Below the pieces are notes generated by a model that did no database searches, was not told the origin of the DNA, and was given only the letters and a program-made list of their open reading frames with translations. Shown one piece after another: positions 61,749-64,000 of a stretch of DNA of 64,000 nt. The stretch is from the NCBI GenBank assembly GCA_963777095.1, contig CAVZOY010000004.1:124001-188000 (forward strand). The letters are read 5' to 3'. The number at the start of each line of letters is the position of its first letter. Position 1 is the stretch's first letter. Made by a program: the position numbers and the translations under genes. The DNA comes from CAVZOY01 sp963777095 (GTDB lineage: Bacteria; Actinomycetota; Actinomycetes; Mycobacteriales; Geodermatophilaceae).

Positions 61749-62876
61749 ATGGCAACCGACTACTACGGCGTGCTGGGGCTCTCCCCGGGGGCGACGGACA
61801 ACGACATCAAGAAGGCCTACCGCCGGGCGGCGCGCGACCTGCACCCCGACGTCAACCCCGAACCGGGTGCCAAGGAGCGCTTCCAGGAGGTCAGCAAGGC
61901 CTACCAGGCGCTGACCGACCCCGAGAAGCGGCGCATCGTCGACCTCGGCGGCGACCCGTTCGACACCGCGGGCGGTGGCGGAGGCGGCTTCGCGCCGGGC
62001 TTCGGCGGCCTCGGCGACATCATGGACGCCTTCTTCGGCGGGGCGGCCACCCGTGGGCCGCGCAGCCGGGCCCGCGCCGGGCGGGACGCGCTGATCCCGG
62101 TCGAGCTCGACCTCGACGAGACGGTCTTCGGCGTCACCAAGGACATCACCGTCGACACCGCGGTCGTCTGCGACGCCTGCACCGGAGCGGGCACCGCCCC
62201 CGGCACGCACCCGGCCACCTGCACGACCTGCTCCGGGCGCGGCGAGGTGCAGAGCGTGCAGAACGGCCTGCTCGGCCGCATGGTCACCAGCCGGGCCTGC
62301 CCCACCTGCGCCGGCACCGGCCAGGTCATCCCCGAGCCGTGCCCCAAGTGCGGCGGCGAGGGGAGGGTCCGCGCCCGGCGCACGATCCCGGTGAAGGTGC
62401 CGGCCGGCGTCGAGGACGGCATGCGGATCCGACTGACCGGCCACGGCGAGGTCGGCCCGGGCGGAGGCCCGGCGGGCGACCTGTACGTCGAGATCCAGGA
62501 GCGGCCGCACCCGGTCTTCACCCGCGAGGGCGCCGACCTGCACTGCCGGGTCACCCTCCCGATGACCGCCGCCGCGCTGGGCACCACGCTCAACCTCGAG
62601 ACGCTCGACGGCGACGAGGAGCTCGACATCCGTCCCGGCACCCAGTCCGGCAGCGTGCTGACGCTGCGCGGGCGGGGGGCTCCGCGGCTGCGGGCCACCG
62701 GCCGCGGCTCCCTGCACGTGCACGTCGAGGTGTCGACGCCGACGCGTCTGGACGCCGAGCAGGAGAAGCTGCTGCGCGAACTGGCCACCCTGCGCGGCGA
62801 GGACGTGCAGCGCAGCCCCGGCAACGGCTCGGGTGGGCTGTTCTCCCGCGTCCGCGACGCCTTCAACGGGCGCTGA
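61749..62876 (+). CDS. dnaJ: Chaperone protein DnaJ
   Basis: 375-residue co-chaperone of DnaK, the DnaJ2 type that follows hrcA. J domain with HPD at residues 32-34; glycine-rich linker; four CxxCxGxG zinc repeats (CDACTGAG, CTTCSGRG, CPTCAGTG, CPKCGGEG); C-terminal client domain. ATG 61749, 15 bases after hrcA. Confidence 0.95.
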   Translation: MATDYYGVLGLSPGATDNDIKKAYRRAARDLHPDVNPEPGAKERFQEVSKAYQALTDPEKRRIVDLGGDPFDTAGGGGGGFAPGFGGLGDIMDAFFGGAATRGPRSRARAGRDALIPVELDLDETVFGVTKDITVDTAVVCDACTGAGTAPGTHPATCTTCSGRGEVQSVQNGLLGRMVTSRACPTCAGTGQVIPEPCPKCGGEGRVRARRTIPVKVPAGVEDGMRIRLTGHGEVGPGGGPAGDLYVEIQERPHPVFTREGADLHCRVTLPMTAAALGTTLNLETLDGDEELDIRPGTQSGSVLTLRGRGAPRLRATGRGSLHVHVEVSTPTRLDAEQEKLLRELATLRGEDVQRSPGNGSGGLFSRVRDAFNGR

Positions 62877-62877
62877 T

Positions 62878-63640
62878 GTGACGAGCGCGGACAACGGGGT
62901 CCCGGAGCTCGACGGCGCCCCCCTCTTCCTCCTCGACGACGTCCCCGACGCCGAGGAGCTCCTCGTCGACGGTGCCGAGGGACGGCACGCGGTCGACGTC
63001 CTGCGGCTGGCCCCGGGCGAGCGGGTCAAGGTCGGCGACGGCCGGGGCGTGGTCGCCGAGGGCGACGTCGTGGACGCCGGACCGGGCGGCCTCCGGGTGC
63101 GGGTCACCGCCCGGCACGAGGTGCCGGCGCGCTCTCCGGAGATGGTGCTGGTCCAGGCGCTGCCGAAGGGCGACCGCGGGCCGCTGGCCGTGGAGCTGGC
63201 GACCGAGCTGGGCGTCGACCGGATCGTGCCCTGGACGGCGTCGCGGTGCGTGACCCGCTGGCGCGAGGACCGGGCGGACAAGGGCGTCGCCCGGTGGCGC
63301 TCGGTCGCGCGTGCCGCGGCCAAGCAGAGCCGCCGTCCCCGGCTGCCCGGAGGTCACCGACCCGGCGAGCACCCGCGAGGTCTGCGGCCTGATCGGTGAC
63401 GCCGAACTCGCCGTCGTCCTGCACGAGCAGGCGCGCCTGCCGCTGGCCGGGCTGCCCGTGCCGTCGTCCGGCACCGTCGTGGTCGTCGTCGGTCCCGAGG
63501 GCGGGCTCACCGACGGCGAGGTGGTGGCGTTCCGCGCCGCCGGCGCGCACGCGGTCCGCCTGGGTCCCGAGGTGCTGCGGACGTCGACCGCCGGCGCGGC
63601 CGCCCTGGCCGCGCTGTCGGTCAGGTCTCGCTGGACCTGA
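62878..63640 (+). CDS. rsmE: 16S rRNA (uracil1498-N3)-methyltransferase RsmE (one frameshift)
   Basis: About 253 residues. SPOUT methyltransferase for the small subunit: HAVDVLRLAPGERVKVGDG N-terminal PUA-like part, then VVVVVGPEGGLTDGEV and LRTSTAGAAALAAL, the SAM-binding knot. One extra base near 63347, again CCCGGAGG for CCCGAGG (L-P-E-V-T). GTG 62878 lies one base past the dnaJ stop. Confidence 0.9.
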
Positions 63641-63646
63641 GCCGGC

Positions 63647-63832
63647 TCAGCAGCAGCGGCTGATCGGGTTCGCCTCGGCCGCGTCGGCCCGCTGCCGCTC
63701 GAACTCCCGCCGACTCATCGGCGCATGCCCGTGCTCGGCGCAGTGCTCCAGGTAGTGGTCCCACTGGGCCTCGCCGGTCAGCTCCTTGAGGTACCAGTGC
63801 ACGCCCCGCAGGGCCCGGGCGACGGTGCTCAC
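63647..63832 (-). CDS. YbdD/YjiX family protein
   Basis: 61-residue DUF466 protein. The WYLKELTGEAQWDHYLEHCA and MSRREFERQRADAAEANPISRCC blocks match the family. It overlaps the cstA end by four bases and may couple to the pyruvate/peptide transporter encoded there. GTG 63832. Confidence 0.88.
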   Translation of the reverse strand: MSTVARALRGVHWYLKELTGEAQWDHYLEHCAEHGHAPMSRREFERQRADAAEANPISRCC

Positions 63833-64000
63833 GTGCCGTGCCCCGCGCCGCTGCCGACCAGCCGCTCGTGCTCGGCGATCGCCCGCTTCTCCTCGGCGGT
63901 GGCCCAGAGACCAGAGGGCTCGACGAGCTTCGAGGGCACGGCCGGCTCCTCCGTGGTCGCGACGTCCCCCCGCGCCCGGATCGCCCGCGCGATGACGAAG
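63829..64000 (-). CDS. cstA: Carbon starvation protein CstA, C-terminal end (partial)
   Basis: Only the last 57 codons are in the window. The C-terminal tail (EPSGLWATAEEKRAIAEHER) and the adjoining YbdD gene fit CstA, a peptide/pyruvate transporter. The gene continues beyond 64000. Confidence 0.72.
   Translation of the reverse strand, partial: FVIARAIRARGDVATTEEPAVPSKLVEPSGLWATAEEKRAIAEHERLVGSGAGHGT

Overview
The window is high-GC chromosomal DNA from an actinobacterium, most likely a member of the Geodermatophilaceae (Blastococcus/Geodermatophilus type). Support: many GTG starts, TANNNT promoters placed 6-9 bases before start codons, Clp/Obg/RNase E/selenium gene orders typical of Actinobacteria, and above all a selenocysteine tRNA with anticodon CTA. 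A UAG-decoding tRNA-Sec has been reported from Blastococcus and Geodermatophilus. Genus assignment is inference.

Layout. 1-8.3 kb is accessory: small secreted or Cys-rich ORFs, decayed duplicates of a small gene, a STAND-type ATPase, an FAD oxidoreductase, a GNAT remnant, a broken methyltransferase joined head-on to a truncated Hsp90/sacsin-like ATPase, ending at tRNA-Gly(TCC). 8.4-13.2 kb: tRNA-Pro, tig, clpP1, clpP2, clpX. 13.2-19.4 kb: hydrolase, valS, YccF protein, folC, DUF4233 protein, ndk. 20-29.9 kb: radical SAM pair, rne, rplU, rpmA, obgE, proB, def. 29.9-33 kb: zur-znuB-znuC-znuA facing proA. 34-46 kb: MoxR/VWA pair, nadD, rsfS, phosphatase, DegV protein, comEA, comEC, holA, rpsT, lepA. 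46-52 kb: MOSC protein, an LprG/P55-like lipoprotein plus MFS exporter, a Clp-N/HTH pair, YbaK, quinone oxidoreductase. 52.5-57.9 kb: selD, a permease, tRNA-Sec(CUA), selA, selB. 58-64 kb: enoyl-CoA hydratase, hemW, hrcA-dnaJ2-rsmE with a CIRCE operator, YbdD protein and the end of cstA.

The standout is the selenium locus. SelD makes selenophosphate, SelA converts Ser-tRNA-Sec to Sec-tRNA-Sec, SelB delivers it, and here the tRNA should read UAG rather than UGA. UAG is still used as an ordinary stop in several neighbouring genes, so recoding must depend on context (a SECIS element read by SelB). No selenoprotein gene is visible in the window.

A caution applies to the whole window. About 27 single-base shifts interrupt otherwise intact genes, including indispensable ones (valS, rne, obgE). 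Most look like one inserted G or C, so sequencing error is more likely than decay. Such genes are annotated over their full extent with the shift position given.
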